Source: Paulinella micropora (Eukaryota > Cercozoa > Imbricatea > Euglyphida). From it: a stretch of DNA of 39,897 bases. Shown one piece after another: positions 1 to 10,660 of the stretch. The DNA lies in contig BJOX01000061.1 of NCBI GenBank assembly GCA_009731375.1, positions 302,549-342,445 on the forward strand. The letters run 5' to 3'. The notes below the pieces were generated by a model, which saw only the letters and a program-made list of their open reading frames with translations, was not told the DNA's origin and did not search any database. The position numbers and the translations under genes are program-made. Each line of letters starts with the position of its first letter. The first letter of the stretch is position 1.

Positions 1-33
1 TCCAGACGGATCGGTATGTTCAATGAAAATACT

Positions 34-108
34 GGTGGCACCGACGGGAATCGAACTGGCAACAGGGCCCAGATGGTAGAACTTGACCACTGGGCTATCA
101 CGGTGACC
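34..108 (-). other. tRNA-like sequence (tRNA pseudogene or SINE head)
   Basis: Read on the minus strand this is a tRNA-sized segment with an A-box-like TAGCCCAGTGG and a B-box-like AGTTCGATTCC at about the right spacing. The two ends can pair as an acceptor stem with six of seven pairs (GTCACCG with CGGTGCC), but the T stem has two mismatches and the D-arm region carries extra bases. A perfect 6-bp hairpin (GCCCAG/CTGGGC) competes with the cloverleaf. This fits a decayed tRNA or the promoter head of a tRNA-derived SINE better than a functional tRNA. An (AAT)n run abuts it at 109-156. Confidence 0.35.
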
Positions 109-156
109 AATAATAATAATAATAATAATGATAATAATAATAGTGATAATAATGTA
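109..156. repeat. (AAT)n microsatellite
   Basis: Imperfect AAT/GAT trinucleotide run directly next to the tRNA-like sequence. Confidence 0.85.
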
Positions 157-213
157 CACAAAAGAACTTATGCTTAATGCAAAAGATGTTTAGAGCAAGC
201 TCTTTACTGCTAC

Positions 214-2240
214 CTCGGATAGGCTCTATATTTTTAAAGTCTCTGCGCCAGACTTTATTCACTTTCGTGGGGCCGGGAGGCTCTTTGACATTCAGCCTTT
301 GCTTGCAGTTGGCCGGCGCAGATGCTAGCACATCTTGACATCCTTTCGTCCAGTTTGCTACGATGTAGCTGTACACTTCGCTGGTTTCGGTAATGTCTTG
401 AAGCTTCCAAGTTCCGTCTTCTTCAACATCGATCCCCATTTGTAACCACTTTCTGCATAGCAGAACGTGAATGACATCTTCAGTAAGTGGTTCCGGCGGT
501 ACAACCCTTACATCTATCTTAGTGCGGTTGCGCATAAGCTTTAAAGCTTTTGTCATAACTCTATCACCGACTCCATGAATGCGCTGCCACATAGTTCTGC
601 ATACTTTTTCCGTTTGGTAGACATACTGCATGTTACCGGCCGGATCTTTCATTGTCTCCAACTTTATCGCTAGGGAATTTTTGAACTCTTTCAAAGAAAG
701 TGCACAAGATTGGGTGCGTTCCCTTATAACATCGCGTGGGTCGACCCAACGATAGCATTGCCATTCTCGACAACAGCTTGACCTCACCTCCTCCTCAAGC
801 TCATTGTATGGCATGCCAAGCCACTTCTCCAGACATTGAGGTCGAACATGCTTGACAGGGCCTTGCTTGCGCTTCTTGAACGTGTATGACCTATTGGCTT
901 TCTTAGGCCTGATGGCTACATGAGCAGTAAGTCCTAAGGTCTTATAGAGAGCTTGTGTGCTTGAGCGAATCTCATCGGTATTCGGCTGCTTACTACTACT
1001 ACTAGCTTCTGTAATCAAAGCCCCAGGTGTCCAGAAGCCAGTCGATTCCGCTGACTCAGAGAAGGGCAGCACCATGCTAGACGAACATGCCGTAGATGTA
1101 CACTACATTGCAAACGATGTACAAACAACATGGAGAAGTATTAAGGTTTGGTTGACAAATTATATGAAGCTAACCTTGATAGGAGAGCCAGTAGGTGATG
1201 GGTCTTTCGTAGATGATAACTGCATTTCAAACGGTTTACAAACAACGCATATAGATGCTTGTTAGACAAAGTGCAGGCAGCTGACCTTGACAGGAGAACG
1301 GGTGAATGAATCATCCTCTTCTGCACTGCTCGAAGCGGCGTCACCACTTTCTTCTTCCTCACCTCGATCCTTCATAGTAATAGCAATGAATCACCACATA
1401 CAACACACTTTAATTTAGTATTAAGCAACAAGAAAACATTCGAATGCATACCTGACGAGTGGCTGCACAAACACGAACACGCTTTATTGAGTCATTCTGA
1501 GCTTTAATTGAGGAGAGACCAGCCGCGAACTCATTCAAAAGCTTGCGTTTTGCATTTATGCTTGAGGAAGTTGAGGGAATTCGTGGAGGATCCGCTCTTA
1601 CAGCCCTCGACCCGAAAGATGCTAGAAGCGCGTGTTTTTTTTCCAAAGACATTGGTTGTGACCTTGGTGGCAGTGGCTCAAGAAATTCAGGAACGATAAA
1701 AAAAATTTATAGTTCCTATCATTCTCAACATAGAAAACAGGGATTTTCTTGTTTGCCTTTGCTGCCTCTCTCATCCAAGAAGGATGTGCCTTGCAAGCCT
1801 CGGCTTTTGGATTTGACTCCAACGTTGAGTAGTTGAGAAGAATTTGCTCACCTCGAGACACACCCTTGGACATTGTCACGACTTGCTCACCCTTCGACAC
1901 TTTGCAGTTTGGGCTCTCACTGCAGCCAGGAAAGTGACTACTGTTAATAAGATGCATTCCTATTTTTTTTTTCTTGATGAATGGAGTCAATGGATTGCAT
2001 TCCTATTTTAATGCCCTTATATGTTCGCATCCTAAAGTACTGAGCAAATGCATTATCACTGATGTCCTCTGAAGGCATTTTAGCACCTCCTGGTTGCAGA
2101 AGCCCCAGCTTAAACCCTTTTGGCAAATCGTCATCAGCAAATAATCCACATCTACCTGCCTTGCCGGATCCTGAAAGCCAAGCAATAGACACTGGCGCTC
2201 TCCTCGCAGTCGCGAGGCTCATTTGACGTTGCTCCCACGC
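214..2240 (-). CDS. Multi-exon SET-domain protein gene (partial model)
   Basis: Not recognised as a named gene, but the first exons look like a SET (lysine methyltransferase) domain. The piece at about 2170-2000 reads GRCGLFADDDLPKGFKLG, the usual SET opening. The next (about 1965-1700) has LINSS...SPNCKV and then GEQILLNYS, matching the NH(S)xxPNC and GE.l..Y core motifs. Further exons with sound splice sites are about 1640-1452 (donor CAG/GTATGC), 1369-1286 (acidic, Ser-rich), 1219-1175 and 1102-214; the last four close in phase 0. The 889-nt exon ending in GAG/GTAGCA encodes a Cys/Trp-rich segment (CREWQCYRWVDPRDVI, then EKVCRTMW) that resembles the leader of some transposase-like proteins; that link is weak. 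The two SET halves are out of frame across a 43-bp duplication. The true start and the 3' end are not resolved. Confidence 0.62.
1953..2009 (-). repeat. 43-bp tandem duplication splitting the SET reading frame
   Basis: A 14-bp sequence (plus strand TGCATTCCTATTTT) occurs at 1953-1966 and again at 1996-2009, 43 bp apart. Taking out one 43-bp period joins the two SET half-frames directly. On the minus strand the removable segment can be drawn to begin GA and end AG followed by G, so it could be a non-canonical GA-AG intron; otherwise it is a frameshifting duplication. No GT donor is available at this position. Confidence 0.6.
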
Positions 2241-2370
2241 CACATGGCAAGAAAAGACTCAAAACAAGCTCCAAACTACACAAAAGATATGATAGTTATT
2301 CACATTTTATATTGTTTTTCTTGCTTCTAAAAGGCAAACAACACCAATGAATCACCGTCATCAATTCGAC

Positions 2371-2440
2371 AAAAACAACTGCAACAACAACGACAACAAC
2401 GACAACAACGGCAACAACGACAACAACGACAACGTAGGTA
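2371..2440. repeat. (AAC)n/(GACAAC)n microsatellite
   Basis: Run of AACAACGAC-type trinucleotides in a region with no supported gene. Confidence 0.85.
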
Positions 2441-2460
2441 GATTTGAAGGAAAAAAAAAC

Positions 2461-2468
2461 AAAGAGAG

Positions 2469-2523
<55 letters not shown>

Positions 2524-2584
2524 AAGGGAGAGAGAAAAAGAAAGGGAGAGAGAAAGGGAGAGAGAGAGAGAGAGAGAGAGAGAA
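2461..2584. repeat. (GA)n microsatellite
   Basis: About 120 bp of GA dinucleotides interrupted by GGGA and AAAG units. Long open frames over it are repeat artefacts. Confidence 0.9.
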
Positions 2585-2591
2585 AAGAAAA

Positions 2592-2680
2592 TATACATAC
2601 GGATATGCATACATAAATACATACATACATACATACATACTTGCATACATACATACATATTACATACATACATACATGAA
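2592..2680. repeat. (CATA)n microsatellite
   Basis: CATA tetranucleotide array, the same unit that fills the introns near the right end of the window. Confidence 0.9.
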
Positions 2681-2684
2681 TGAC

Positions 2685-2940
2685 CATTTATTGCAGAAAA
2701 CAAGAGCATGAAGACAGCCAAAACAATGTTGACATAGAGAAAACGTAGAAAAAATTAAGTTAACAAATTTTCTTCGGTTGATTTTGTTTTATATACTTTG
2801 ACACTGATGTTGTAATTAAGTTTCCCGCTCTTTCTAGTGTGTGGAAGGAGCGGGAAAGCTATTTAGACAAGTATACACGAAGAGAGCGAGCTGGAAATCA
2901 TCGGCAAATTTTTGTCGGTACGGAAAATTTAGAAACGAAA
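2685..2940 (+). repeat. 255-bp direct repeat, copy 1
   Basis: About 256 bp repeated almost exactly at 3028-3282 (period about 342 bp), with a unique spacer between. It contains an imperfect palindrome at 2821-2857 built on TTTCCCGCTC. I find no open frame that is clearly coding. It may be a local tandem duplication or a non-autonomous element. Confidence 0.85.
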
Positions 2941-3027
2941 TATTCGACTTCTTACTATAAAAATACGTCTAAAATATATTTCGAAGCTCTAAATAAGCAG
3001 TCAGTGTCAGTATTTTTAAAGATCTTG

Positions 3028-3282
3028 CATTTATTGCAGAAAACAAGAACATAAAGACAGCCAAAACATGTTGACATAGAGGAAACGTGGAAAAAATTAA
3101 GTTGACAAATTTTCTTCGGTTGATTTTGTTTTATATACCTTTACACTGATGGTGTAATTAAGTTTCCCGCTCCTTCTAGTGTGTGGAAGGAGCGGGAAAG
3201 CTATTTAGACAAGTATACATGAAGAGAGCGAGCTGGAAATCATCGGCAAATTTTTGTCGGTACGGAAAATTTAGAAACGAAA
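3028..3282 (+). repeat. 255-bp direct repeat, copy 2
   Basis: Second copy of the 2685-2940 unit, with only a few substitutions. Its palindrome (3163-3199) is perfect: a 13-bp stem TTTCCCGCTCCTT with its complement around an 11-nt loop. Confidence 0.85.
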
Positions 3283-3485
3283 ATTCCGCCTCCTGGCTTC
3301 TAGTGAATACATTTCCTTACAATAATTTACACATGCACTCAACACACATGTAGACATATTATGCAGCAATAAAAAGCAAAGCAACATGATAAAAGAATGA
3401 AGTGGAAACAAAAAATCATTTTCCGACTGCAGATTTTTTTTTGTTTGGTATGCCTCTGGTACTTGAGGAAATAAAATATTTCTTT

Positions 3486-3524
3486 CTTTCCCGCTCCTTC
3501 CACAGACAGGAAAGAGCGGGAAAG
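3486..3524. other. Third TTTCCCGCTC palindrome
   Basis: CTTTCCCGCTC and its reverse complement flank CTTCC-ACAGACA-GGAAA, giving a stem of 11 bp plus four further pairs. The stem sequence is the same as in the palindromes at 2821 and 3163, but the loop and the flanks are unrelated, so the motif recurs outside the direct repeat. TTTCCCGC also matches the E2F/DP binding consensus. Confidence 0.7.
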
Positions 3525-3781
3525 AAGGTTTGAGGCTAGCAACGAGACTGGGAAATGCAAAAACAACAAAAGAAAATATGTAACAACAGCTCTTTTAAAC
3601 CCATGATTTTTTCAGAGGCAAAAAGGTCGACTACTGCCTTTTTTCAGGGTCTGCAGTCGAACGTCTGCACTTGAAAAGTGCGGGTAGATTTGTATACAGC
3701 TGTATACATTAGATTGAAAGAAAAGAGCTCAGCGATGCCTGTAAAGGCCAGGACATTGCAAGCAATTGCCAGAAACCGTAA

Positions 3782-6700
3782 GGGGGCTCTAAAATTTGGA
3801 TAAACTGCCAGACGGAGCCTGAGGATTTCGAAGATGTGATAATTCCAGATGAAGTGCGGAGGAAATATGATGGCTTAGGTCTCGAGCAGCTGGAGAGGGT
3901 GGTAGAGACCAAGAGGAATTGGACAGCACAGGGAGTTCTACAGGGGTTCTTGGAAAATGCAAAGAGTTGGGATGATGGACTAAAAGGCGAGGTAGTACGT
4001 TTGAAAAGAGATCGCAAGAAGACAGAATTTCTACACAAACGAAAATAATAGTAGCGGGAATAAAAAGAAAAAACAAAAGAAGGAAGAAGAAGAAGAAAAG
4101 ACAGGAGAAGGGAAGGAGAATGAGAAGGAGAAGGAGCCAGGAGAAGAAGAAGCGAAAGGAGAAGGAGAAGGAGAAGAAGGAGAAGGAGCCAGAAAAGAAG
4201 ACGGGAAAGAAGAAGGAGAAGGAGAAGCCAGTAAAGAAGAAGGGAAAGAAGAAGGAGAAGGACAAGGAGAAAAATGACAAGGACAAGGAGAAGGACAAGG
4301 AGAAGGACAAGGAGAAGAATAATGACAAGGACAAGGAGAAGGACAAGGAGGAGGACAAGGAGAAGGACAAGGAGAAGGACAAGGAGAAGGACAAGGAGAA
4401 GGACAAGGAGAAGGACAAGGAGGAGGACAAGGAGGAGAAGAAGAAGAATAAGAATAAGAAGGGAAAGAAGGAGAAGGGGAAGAAGAAGGATGAGGAGGAT
4501 GACGAGGAGGACGAGGAGGAGGAGAAGGTGACGAAGGACAAGGACAAGGAGAAGGAGGAGAAGAAGACGACGACGAAGAAGAAGAAGAAGAAGAAGGAGA
4601 AGAAGAATAAGAAGGGAAAGAAGAAGGAGAAGGGGAAGGAAGAGGAGGATGACGAGGAGAACGAGGAGGAGAAGGACGAGGAGGAGGACGAGGAGGAGAA
4701 CGAGGAGGTGACGAAGGACAAGGACAAGGACAAGGAGGAGGAGGAGAAAGGAAAGCAGAAGGAGGAGGAGAAGGACAAGGACAAGGAGAAGGACAAGGAC
4801 AAGGACAAGGGCAATGAGAGAGTAAACAAAACAGGAGTCCCAGAAGTCCCAGAAGGAAAATTTCGTATTTACGAAATCCCGGGTTGGTTTGAATACATAT
4901 TCGAGAACGAGGAGGACCAGAAAGCACACACGGACTCCAAAGGCCGCAAGTTCCAAGACGGGTTCGTTCTTCTTTCTTTTTTATGTTAAATTATAATAAA
5001 TTAATATGTAAGTGTAGAAATTTCTTTCTTTTGTTTTCATTTCTTTCTTTTCTTTCTTTTCTTTCTTTTCTTTCTCTTCTTTCTTTTCTTTCTTTTCTTT
5101 CTTTTCTTTCTTTCTTTTCTTTCTTTCTTTTCTTTCTTTCTTTTCTTGTCTGTTGTTTCTTTCTTTTCTTTCTTTTCTTTCTTTTCTTTCTTTTCTTTTA
5201 ATTTATTTTTTTCTTTTTCTTTTTCTTTTTTCTTTTTTCCTTTTCTTTCTTTTCTTTTTTCTTTCTTTTCTTTCTTTTCTTTCTTTCTTTTCTTTCTTTT
5301 CTTTCTTTTCTTTTTTCCTTTCTTTTCCTTATTTTCTTTATTTCGTTTTCTTTATTTTCTATCTTCAAATTGTTTCTTTTCTTTCTTTTCTTTTCTTTCC
5401 TTTTCTTTCCTTTCTTTTTTTTCTTTTTTTCTTCTCTTTTTTCTTCTCTTTTTTCTTTTTTTTCTTCTCTTTTTTCTTCTCTTTTTTTTTCTTTTCTTCT
5501 TTCTTTTTTCTTTTTGTTTCTTTTCTTTCTTTTCTTTTTTTTCTTTTCTTTTCTTTTCTTTATTTAACTTTTCTTAAAATTTTGTTTCTTTTCCTTTTTT
5601 TTTCTTTTTTTTCTTTTTTTCCTTTCTTTCCTTTCTTTCTTTTCTTTCTTTTCTTTCTTTTTCGTTATCTTCTTTCTTTTCTTTCTTTTATTAATATTTT
5701 ATGTCGGACTGAGAGCCTTCCACAGTGCTCCCCCCCCCCACAAGCACTTGTTTGTTCGTGCTTATTGCTAAGGTTGTTCATGACATGGACAACAGACGAT
5801 GCTAAGGTACATTAATTACATTAATATTGTTGTCCCGGTCACCACTGGGTCAGAAACATGGTGTTTGGGTAATTAAAGGTGCGCGAGGGGGTATACATCA
5901 CCGACGTCAGGCTGACCACAAGAGCAGGCTTGATATTGGCCCCCCAAAGGCAGATTGAGACTCGCGAAAACGATGTGTGGCCTGCGCCTGGGTTTTGATT
6001 GATTTTTTTTTCTTAAAAAAAAACAATAATTTGCTATAGGATGATCCTTGAGTTTCCAGTGGGCTGGAAGAAAAGAAAACCCGAAGCTAATGAAAATGGT
6101 ACGAATGTTTTGTCATTTTCACCCATGATTGGTTGTTATTGCAGGTGTCGGAACGAAGAAGTGGATCGCAGTGTTGCGGGGAATGGATGCTGATTTGGAC
6201 GGCAAGACCGACACTGAGTTTCTTCAACTCATGTGCCCAAAATTGTTGAATCTTGCTCATAGCTTGTGTCACCCCCCTCACAAGCGGAACTATATTGAAG
6301 ACGTGTTGACCTTTTTCCTTCCATATGTTGGGGATCCTACGAATCCCCCCCCCCTCCTTCTTCGAAGATACAGATGGAAGGCTTTGCTAGTTAAGGAGTT
6401 GGCAGGCAAGGCTAAGGTATGCAATTATTGCGCAAAGGGCTTTAGCTTTATTTATTGCTGCTTTTTTAGCTCTTCATTTTTATGGTGTGATAGAGGAACA
6501 GAGCAGCAGTAGAGCAAGGCTACAAACCTTTGCGCTCTTCTGATCGCCGGACCAAAAGGCCAAGGAAATTTACACCAGGTTCTTTGCGTCAACACTGTTC
6601 TATGTAACACAGTTCTCTTATGAATTTTATTGTTTGATACTAGGTAGCAGTGACACTGCGCCTGAACCAGAGGATGAGGAGGGTGAAACTAGTGAAGATG

Positions 6701-7487
6701 AGGTTATAGTCGAGGAGAATACAAAAAAGAAGAAAAATTTGAAGGCAAAGCAGAAGGTGAAGCAGAAGAAGGTGAAAAAGGGCAAGAAGGAGCAGCCCTC
6801 CACGCCTCCGGACGAGGAATCGGAAGCCGAGGAGAAACTTGAGCAAGCCAACCAGGTCTGTTCTCACTCTGCAGCTGTTATGTTGTTGTCTAATTAATGA
6901 TACATATGTAGTGTAGTACTAGTGGTGTCTCCGAAGCCTCTTTGCAAGCGATTTTGAAGGAGGCAATGAAAGAACATAGTAGCAAAATGAATGAGAACAT
7001 GGAGAAGCTTTTGAAACAGTATGAAAAGAAAGAAGCAGGGAAGGAAGGTAAAGGAAAGAACAATGGAGAAACAGAGAAGGATAAGGAGACGCAAGGCTCT
7101 GAGGAAGAAAAAGGCAAAGAAAAGAAGAAAAAGAAGAAAAAGAAGAAGAAAAAGAAGAAGAAAGACAGCTCCAGTGACTCAGACAGTGACGATAGCACTA
7201 GTACTAGTGATAGCTCTAGTAGTAGTGAGTCAGAGGAAGAAGAACAGACGAAGAAAGAGAAGAAGAAAAAGAAGAAGAAGAAGAAGAAGAAGAAGAAGAA
7301 GAAGAAGAAGAAGAAGAAGAAGAAGAAGAAGAAGAAGAAGAAGAAGAAGAAGAAAGAGAAGAGAGCTGCACAGCAGGCTATGCAAAACACAGCCACTCGC
7401 GGTATCTATCAATTCCCACCCAACAGCTCACCCGGCTATAATTATTATGATTTTGCACTTGCGGCTATGGCACTCAAAAATCAGTAA
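3782..7487 (+). CDS. Lysine-rich multi-exon protein gene (partial model)
   Basis: Not recognised as a named gene. Exon-like segments in order: 3812-4048 (PDEVRRKYDGLGLEQLERVV..., not repetitive); about 4051-4959, a KEKD/EEDEEN-rich stretch ending in IPGWFEYIFENEEDQK...SKGRKFQDG; 6147-6416 (KKWIAVLRGMDADLDGKTDT..., donor AAG/GTATG); about 6644-6855 (acidic then basic, donor CAG/GTCTG); about 6930-7487 (KEAMKEHSSKM..., two polylysine tracts, a Ser/Asp tract and a terminal GIYQFPPNSSPGYNYYDF). The IPGW...GRKF segment faintly resembles a methyl-CpG-binding-type fold (GW, then S.G.KF). Charged low complexity suggests a nuclear, chromatin- or RNA-associated protein. Splice phases do not all close with the sites I can see, so a small exon is probably missing. 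The first exon and start codon are unresolved. Confidence 0.5.
4960..6146 (+). other. Probable intron with a (TTTC)n polypyrimidine array
   Basis: Lies between the exon ending near 4959 and a strong acceptor (TTGTTATTGCAG) at 6146. Positions 5028-5700 are an almost pure pyrimidine TTTC/TTTTC array on the plus strand. The remainder, 5700-6130, is ordinary sequence without a supported gene. The phenylalanine/serine-rich open frames here are repeat artefacts. Confidence 0.6.
5028..5700. repeat. (TTTC)n polypyrimidine array
   Basis: About 670 bp of TTTC-type repeat with long T runs; it could form triplex (H-DNA) structures. Confidence 0.9.
7245..7358 (+). repeat. (AAG)n coding microsatellite (polylysine)
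   Basis: Nearly uninterrupted AAG codons encoding about 35 lysines inside the last exon of the lysine-rich gene. A shorter tract lies at 7123-7161. Flanking sequence on both sides stays in the same frame. Confidence 0.8.
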
Positions 7488-7537
7488 GTTGAGCGTTGAA
7501 GTTTCTCAAAAATACTAAAAATTAGATTTATTTGAAA

Positions 7538-7543
7538 AATAAA
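7538..7543 (+). promoter_or_regulatory. Possible polyadenylation signal AATAAA
   Basis: AATAAA about 50 bp after the TAA stop of the lysine-rich gene, in A/T-rich sequence. A C-rich tract (7597-7621, G-rich on the other strand) follows. Confidence 0.35.
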
Positions 7544-7861
7544 AAGAATGTATTGTGTGATTAAAATGTATTCTCTTTTTTACTCCTCCCGGTGCATCCC
7601 CCCCCCACCCCCACCCCCCCCCTCACAGCAGGTGTCTGGATCAGTCAATGTATTGACACAATTTAGCTTTAATATAACTGGCAAATCATTTTTAATACGT
7701 TATTAAGCTTATTCAAGATTATTTTTACTAAATAAAACACATTTTCAATGTCTGAATCAAAAAGTGCAAAATCACCTGTAGGACAATTTCGGAAAAATTG
7801 ATACCCCACATTTGGCCGAATCACTTGTTATATCACGCCACACGACCCAGATTACCCGGAG

Positions 7862-8957
7862 TTGGATTTGTCGGTAAGTCCCGTGTTGCGTCTACCCAAA
7901 TCTCCTTATTACCCAGACGAGCGAGGTCTTAAAGCTGCGGCATTGGAAAAGTCTCATAGAATTTCGCAAAGACTCGTTTTCGGGGAATTTGAAATTTTAC
8001 GTAACACCAAAATTTCCACAAGTCCACAAGTCTCGCAAAATATTCCGCAACCACCATATGAGAAAAAGTTTAGCAAACATAATCCATTTTCTAGTCAGCG
8101 GACCGGCCAGAGCAAAGAAGGGAGCGAAGAAAGTGGAGTGGATGAGGGAGAGCGATGACTAGGGCCCACTTCTGCCAACAAGTTTGGTAACCAAGTAGGT
8201 CCCACCTCACAACAACTCCAAATCTCTAGTTCTAGACCAATCACAGCACTCCCACCAACACAAACAACAAACACACAACCCATCAACCCCCCCGTCATCA
8301 CCTTCAAAGATATAAATGAAATAGCTAAAACGTTGATGAATGAGTGCGTGAGGGGAATGAATGGAGAAGTGATGCTTGTTGTGAGTGGCGAGCTTGAGAG
8401 AGATGACTTTTTGACTGAGATAGTAAGAGCAATAGAAGGAGTGTACTTGGATAGAGCAGTCAGACAGAGTCCCATTACTACACCTCCACAACTCATAGAA
8501 GAGAGAGAAGGTGAGGGAAGAAGAGAGGGAGAACTAGAGACAGAAATAGAGACAGAGACAGAAGGGGAGACAGAGCACGTATTGATACATGTGAAAAAGA
8601 GTGATGAAAAAGAGAGACATGACAGTACAGGATAGTGGAGCAAGCACAGACATATCATGCAGAGAAGACAGATTGATGGATGTCGATGAGATAGACCCGG
8701 TAGAGCTATTGACAGGCAATGGAGAGAGGGAGTTGAGTAAGTCAGGAAGAGCTAGACTGACAGTAATAGATGGGAAAGGAAGGCCTAGAGCAGGAGAAAA
8801 GAAGATGTTACTTGACACTACCTTACCAGTTAGCATAGTCTCTACAGGACAGATGGACCACAAACACAACATATCAGTCATCCACCAAAACGGACAGCTA
8901 GTAATACTCAAACACCCCATCCACATTAAGAGTGATATACTAGTAAGGGGAGGTTAA
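7862..8957 (+). pseudogene. Element 1 gag-pol linker and aspartic protease region (frameshifted)
   Basis: 7862-8158 carries PKSPYYPDERGLKAAA, shared with elements 2 and 3. 8333-8635 and 8601-8957 are two frames joined by a frameshift near 8615. The second has the retroviral-type protease active site VQDSGASTDI, then LLTGNGE and LLDTTLPVSIVSTGQMDH, matching the copia protease layout. A further frameshift near 8950 breaks the sequence homologous to RGRLMSTLLYRWDDEFD in element 2. No functional product is expected without correction. Confidence 0.75.
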
Positions 8958-9059
8958 CTAAAAGTATGATATATAGATGGGATGACGAATATGATGAACC
9001 ATTGAAAGTCAACGAAAGATATGATCCTTTTGCGACAAGGGGGTAGAAGGGGAGAGAGG

Positions 9060-10443
9060 CCCCACGAATGACAACAAAAAGGAGATAAGTAAGCATGAAG
9101 TAAATAAGAGAGAGAAAGAATTACACGTAGATATAGTATTATACGAAGCTTACCCCAGAAAGTCAGACAAACCTAAAAAGATAGGAATCAAGCTTTTTCA
9201 CTATGCCTGTGGGCATTATGGGTTAACAAAGATGCGCCTATTGGCAAAAATTTTGAATATTAAGTTAGTTGGTGACGAGAGTGATGTGAGATTCTGCGAA
9301 TCTTGCATGATAGGAAAATCTAAACGTTTGCCACGTTTTGCAGTTAATACGATAGAAAGAGCCCAAAAGCCAGGTATAATCCTACACATTGACACATCAG
9401 GACCGTGGGCAACTAGATCAATAGGTGGTAAACGGTATAAATTTTCAGTCACCGACGACTACTCACTATTCATTCTTGACTTTTATTTAGCCCATAAGAA
9501 TGAGTTTGTAGATTGTTTAAAACAAGCTGTAGCCTTTTATGAGAGACAGACAGGAAACAAAGTAAAAGAAATTCGTGCAGATCAAGAATTTGATATTCCG
9601 GAGGAAGTCATTAAGTGGTGGAAAAATATTCGCTTTATTTGGAAAACTTCCGCGACAAACGATAAAGACGGGAATCCTATTGCGGAAAAAGTGAATGATA
9701 TTACGGCGGGGCCTGCACGAGCAATGAGATATCACGCTAAATTACCGTCGCAATTCTGGGCAGAATTAGAACACGCAGCCACAAACATTCACAACATACT
9801 ACCGGCAATTCACGGGGAACGCAAAGGAATCTCGCCCTATGAACAGCTGTTAGGTAGAAAACCAGCACTCTTTCACTTAAAACCATTAGGATGCATGGGT
9901 GTGTTACACGTACCTAAGACTAAAGTGCGGAAGGGAGAGTACAGAGGGAAAAAGGTGATGCTAGTTGGATATGATCTATTTCGGGAACTATACCGCGTAT
10001 GGGTTGGTAAGAAGATAATTTCCGGAGTGAGAGATGTGAGATTTAATATTCACAAAATCGGTAAACAAGCTCATCCTCCTAAACTAGTGTCGTGGGATAA
10101 TGATGACGCTGAGGGGGAGAATGAGAATGAGAGTGAGCAACCACACACATCTCCACAAGCGTCACCACCCCAGTCACCACCTCAATCACCTAAGTCACCG
10201 CACAACGTCAACAACGACCACCCAACAACACACTTTGATGAAGTTGAGGGGGAGACAGAGAATGTTGATATCGATGCGAATGAGAATGAGCATGAAAATG
10301 AGCATGTGGAGAAGAATACATTGGATCACAAACATACACGCCTACACACAAGTCCAGAGCCACATTATCCACAACAACCACCCACAGAGCACAAGATCAA
10401 ACCACAAGAACATGAAATGAACAAGATCCAACAGATCCACTAA
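9060..10443 (+). pseudogene. Element 1 integrase (pre-integrase zinc domain plus rve core)
   Basis: Starts with the HHCC-type pre-integrase domain (FHYACGH ... CESCMIGKSK), then the catalytic core: first Asp in LHIDTSGPW, second Asp in IRADQEFD, Glu in NPIAEKVNDI. A basic, His/Pro/Ser-rich tail follows to the stop at 10441-10443. The core itself is open for about 400 codons. It would insert the cDNA copy into the genome. It is only part of a broken polyprotein. Confidence 0.8.
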
Positions 10444-10660
10444 AAATACATGAAAGAAGAGCATACGAAGAGAAATCACCACCATCTAAGGGATTAAATT
10501 TTAATAACGTGGGAACAGAGTCAGAGAGTAACGGAGAGTAACATAATCCCCGGTAAAAGGCAGCGCAAGGCAGTAGAGAGATTTACCCCTAGCAATGAGC
10601 CCAAGAGAGAAAAGAGAGAGGCTCAAGAGCTGATAGGTAAGGTAGTAAGAGTGCCAGCGC

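Noticed and set aside
3709-4956. Long minus-strand leucine/serine-rich open frames (415, 346 and 298 codons)
   Set aside because: They are antisense shadows of the Lys/Glu-rich coding stretch; the composition follows from the GAAGGA-type repeat.
4983-5815. Phe/Ser/Leu-rich plus-strand frames, possible membrane proteins
   Set aside because: Pure translation of the (TTTC)n array without any non-repetitive coding segment.
5830-5860. Second tRNA A-box-like match (CCGGTCACCACTGGGTC)
   Set aside because: No B box at the right spacing and no foldable cloverleaf.
8095-8926. Minus-strand open frames opposite the element 1 protease
   Set aside because: Antisense to a region with clear protease motifs on the plus strand.
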